From the NCBI RefSeq assembly GCF_029227915.1, contig NC_079883.1, forward strand, positions 31,560,001-31,624,000: a stretch of 64,000 nt of DNA. The letters run 5' to 3'. Within the stretch, counting starts at the first letter, position 1; each line of letters begins with the position of its first letter. The notes beneath the pieces are model-generated. The model made no database searches, was not told the DNA's origin, and saw nothing but the letters and a program-made list of their open reading frames with translations. This stretch comes from Hydractinia symbiolongicarpus. Lineage: Eukaryota; Cnidaria; Hydrozoa; Anthoathecata; Hydractiniidae. This document shows, piece after piece, positions 60,701 to 64,000 of this stretch. The position numbers and the translations under genes were made by a program.

Positions 60701-63700
60701 CAGCGATTAAACTTCTTTTATTCAGCGTCTCATCAAAAATGAAAACATTTTTGAAAACTACAAGTCTCAAGCGTTTTAGTGGTGAAAAAATAAATTAAAA
60801 AGTCGTTCCGGAAATGATTTTACTTCCTGGGTACTTTCTCTGTATACTTTTGACTATACGGGCCAAGCCCGGGATTTACGGGAAATCGCGGGATTTCGTT
60901 TGCCGGCGATTAAACCTCTTTCATTAAGCCTCTCATCAATAATGAAAACATTTTTGAAAACTACAAGTATCATGCGTTTTAGTGGTGAAAAAATAAATTA
61001 AAAAATCGTTCGGGAAATGAGTTTACTTCCTGGGTACTTTCTTTGTATACTTTTGACTATACGGGCCAAGCCCGGGATTTACGGGAAATCGCGGGTTTTC
61101 GTTTGCCGGCGATTAAACTTCTTTTATTCAGTGTCTCATCAAAAATGAAAACATTTGTGAAAACTACAAGTCTTATGCGTTTTAGTGGTGAAAAAATAAT
61201 TTAAAAAATCGTTCTGGAAATGAGTTTACTCACAGGGTACTTTCTTTGTATACATTCGACTATACGGGCCAAGCCCGGGATTTACGGGAAATCGCGGGTT
61301 TTCGTTTGCCGGCGATTAAACCTCTTTCATTAAGCGTCTCATCAAAAATGAAAACATTTTTGAAAACTACAAGTCTCATGTGTTTTAGTGGTGAAATAGT
61401 AATTTAAAAAATCGTTCGGGAAATGAGTTTACACCCTGGGTACTTTCTTTGTATACTTTTGCCTATACGGGCCGAGTCCGGGATTTACGGGAAGTCGCGG
61501 GTTTTCGTTTGCCGGCGATTAAACTTCTTTTATTCAGCGTCTCATCAAGAATGATAACCTTTTTAAAAACTAAAAGTGTCATGGGCTTTAGTGGTGAAAT
61601 AATAATTTAAAAAATCGTTCGGGAAATGAGTTTACTCCCTGGGTACTTTCTTTGTATACTTTTGACTATACGGGCTGAGTCCGGATTTACGGGAAGTCGC
61701 GGGTTTTCGTTTGCCGGCGATTAAACTTCTTTTATTCAGCGTCTCATCAAAAATGAAAACATTTTTAAAAACTACAAGTCTCAAGCGTTTTAGTGGTGAA
61801 AAAAAAATTTAAAAAATCGTTCGGGAAATGAGTTTACTCCCTGGGTACTTTCTTTGTATACATTCGACTATACGGGCCAAGCCCGGGATTTACGGGAAAT
61901 CGCGGGATTTCGTTTGCCGGCGATTAAACCTCTTTCATTAAGCGTCTCATCAAAAATGAAAACATTTTTGAAAACTACAAGTCTCATGCGTTTTAGTGGT
62001 TAAAAAAAAATTTAAAAAATCTTTCGGGAAATGAGTTTACTCCCTGGGTACTTTCTTTGTATACTTTTGACAATACGGGCCGAGTCCGGGATTTACGGGA
62101 AATCGCAGGTTTTCGTTTGCCGGCGATTAAACTTCTTTTATTCAGCGTCTCATCAAAAATGAAAACATTTTTGAAAACTACAAGTCTTATGCGTTTTAGT
62201 GGTGAAAAAATAATTTAAAAAATCGTTCTGGAAATGAGTTTACTCACAGGGTACTTTCTTTGTATACATTCGACTATACGGGCCAAGACCGGGATTTACG
62301 GGAAATCGCGGGATTTCGTTTGCCGGCGATTAAACCTCTTTCATTACGCGTCTCATCAAAAATGAAAACATTTTTGAAAACTGCAAGTCTCATGCGTTTT
62401 AGTGGTGAAAAAATAATTTAATAAATCGGTCGGGAAATGAGTTTACTCCCTGGGTACTTTCTTTGTACACTTTTGACTATACGGGCCGAGTCCGGATTTA
62501 CGGGAAGTCGCGGGTTTTCGTTTACCGGCGATTAAAACTCTTTCATTAAGCGTCTCATCAAAAATGAAAACATTTTTGAAAACTACAAGTCTCATGTGTT
62601 TTAGCTGTGAAATAGTAATTTAAAAAATCGTTCGGGAAATGAGTTTACACCCTGGGTACTTTCTTTGTATACTTTTGCCTATTCGGGCCGAGTCCGGGAT
62701 TTACGGGAAATCGCGGGATTTCGTTTGCCGGCGATTAAACCTCTTTCATTAAGCATCTCATCAAAAATGAAAACATTTTTGAAAACTACAAGTCTCATGC
62801 GCTTTAGTGGTAAAAAAAAAAAATTTAAAAAATCGTTCGGGAAATGAGTTTACTCCCTGGGTACTTTCTTTGTATACTTTTGACTATACGGGCCGAGTCC
62901 GGGATTTACGGGAAATCGCAGGTTTTCGTTTGCCAGCGATTAAACTTCTTTTATTCAGCGTCTCATCAAAAATGAAAACATTTTTGAAAACTACAAGTCT
63001 CATGCGTTTTAGTGGTGAAAAAATAAATTAAAAAGTCGTTCGGGAAATGATTTTACTTCCTGGGTACTTTCTTTGTATACTTTTGACTATACGGGCCAAG
63101 CCCGGGATTTACGGGAAATCGCGGGATTTCGTTTGCCGGCAATTAAACCTCTTTCATTAAGCCTCTCATCAAAAATGAAAACATTTGTGAAAACTACAAG
63201 TCTTATGCGTTTTAGTGGTGAAAAAATAATTTAAAAAATCGTTCTGGAAATGAGTTTACTCACAGGGTACTTTCTTTGTATACATTCGACTATACGGGCC
63301 AAGCCCGGGATTTACGGGAAATCGCGGGTTTTCGTTTGCCGGCGATTAAACCTCTTTCATTAAGCGTCTCATCAAAAATGAAAACATTTTTGAAAACTAC
63401 AAGTCTCATGTGTTTTAGTGGTGAAATAGTAATTTAAAAAATCGTTCGGGAAATGAGTTTACACCCTGGGTACTTTCTTTGTATACTTTTGACTATACGG
63501 GCTGAGTCCGGATTTACGGGAAATCGCAGGTTTTCGTTTGCCAGCGATTAAACTTCTTTTATTCAGCGTCTCAGCAAAAATAAAAACATTTTTGAAAACT
63601 ACAAGTCTCAAGCGTTTTAGTGGTGAAAAAATAAATTAAAAAGTCGTTCCGGAAATGATTTTACTTCCTGGGTACTTTCTCTGTATACTTTTGACTATAC

Positions 63701-64000
63701 GGGCCAAGCCCGGGATTTACGGGAAATCGCGGGATTTCGTTTGCCGGCGATTAAACCTCTTTCATTAAGCCTCTCATCAAAAATGAAAACATTTTTGAAA
63801 ACTACAAGTATCATGCGTTTTAGTGGTGAAAAAATAAATTAAAAAATCGTTCGGGAAATGAGTTTACTTCCTGGGTACTTTCTTTGTATACTTTTGACTA
63901 TACGGGCCAAGCCCGGGATTTACGGGAAATCGCGGGTTTTCGTTTGCCGGCGATTAAACTTCTTTTATTCAGTGTCTCATCAAAAATGAAAACATTTGTG
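54700..64000 (+). repeat. 14/15-monomer higher-order repeat, over three copies to the window edge
   Basis: The variant TTTCTCTGTATAC occurs at 54955, 57999, 60838 and 63679, giving steps of 3044, 2839 and 2841 bp, i.e. 15, 14 and 14 monomers. Other markers keep the same order: ATCAAGAATGATAA with TAAAAGTGTCATGGGC (about 55663, 58706 and 61543; a related form near 60331), GACAATACGG, TCATTACGCG, and CAGTGTCTC with CATTTGTG. The blocks at 56985-57351 and 62665-63031 are 5680 bp apart, two units. The array runs past the end of the window. Confidence 0.88.

Larger units (their letters stand above)
17709..64000 (+). repeat. Right satellite array, ~203-bp monomer
   Basis: About 228 head-to-tail monomers, with no inversion, transposon or gene seen, running off the right edge. 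Spacing stays close to multiples of 203 bp, with small losses from linker A-run changes and single-base deletions (for example TTATCAGCG at about 35553, CTTATCG at about 31141 and GTCCGGATTT in many monomers after 48.9 kb). Subtype order is organised in higher-order repeats listed separately. From about 48.0 to 54.7 kb the monomers are more varied. Confidence 0.97.

Noticed and set aside
1632-63031. Many open frames of 60-170 codons starting MYTFDYTGQARDLREI or MARIVECILRKYPG as protein-coding genes
   Set aside because: They are translations of the satellite monomer on either strand. They recur with the monomer, start and stop at monomer indels, and belong to no recognised family. A 203-bp period breaks the frame at each unit.
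1-64000. CRISPR array
   Set aside because: The repeats are contiguous 203-bp monomers with no unique spacers, and the context has introns and eukaryotic proteins.
1-64000. tRNA, rRNA or other structured RNA genes
   Set aside because: No cloverleaf, A/B box pair with terminator or rRNA-like segment was recognised in the non-satellite parts, and the satellite shows only short dyads.

Overview
The window is eukaryotic heterochromatin-like DNA. About 57 kb of its 64 kb is one head-to-tail satellite with a monomer of about 203 bp, roughly 280 copies, all in the same orientation. The only real genes belong to one DNA transposon that inserted into the satellite and was then partly duplicated. Spliced genes with GT-AG introns of 130-310 bp, a ZAD-like zinc finger, a DUF6589-like protein and a RecQ-family helicase point to an animal, most likely an invertebrate. 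I cannot name the species.

Layout: 1-9062 is satellite. 9063-12115 is a 3'-truncated transposon copy. 12116-12124 is a novel junction. 12125-13813 is satellite. 13814-17708 is the full-length transposon (3895 bp) with perfect 75-bp terminal inverted repeats (TIRs) and a 9-bp target-site duplication. 17709-64000 is uninterrupted satellite. The stretch 7374-12115 and the stretch 12125-16866 are a direct tandem duplication offset by 4751 bp, with no difference seen. A paralogous, unoccupied insertion site lies at 21159-21167.

The transposon carries two convergent genes. On the plus strand, a spliced gene joins an N-terminal ZAD-like zinc finger to a DUF6589-like region, here taken as the probable transposase. 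On the minus strand, a spliced gene encodes the first RecA lobe of a RecQ-type SF2 helicase (motifs 0, I, Ia, Ib, II and III). Both genes lose their C-terminal halves at the same point, where their stop codons overlap by about 44 bp. This fits a central deletion that fused two truncated genes tail to tail. A premature stop in the first gene and a frameshift just before the DEAH box in the second show that the element is dead.

The satellite has several monomer subtypes arranged in higher-order units that are whole multiples of 203 bp: 3-, 5-, 6-, 14-, 15-, 17-, 20-, 21- and 22-mers. The clearest are a 14-mer tandem pair at about 34.0-39.7 kb and a 14/15-mer unit repeated from about 54.7 kb to the right edge. 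Short open frames inside the satellite are chance products of the monomer and are not annotated as genes.
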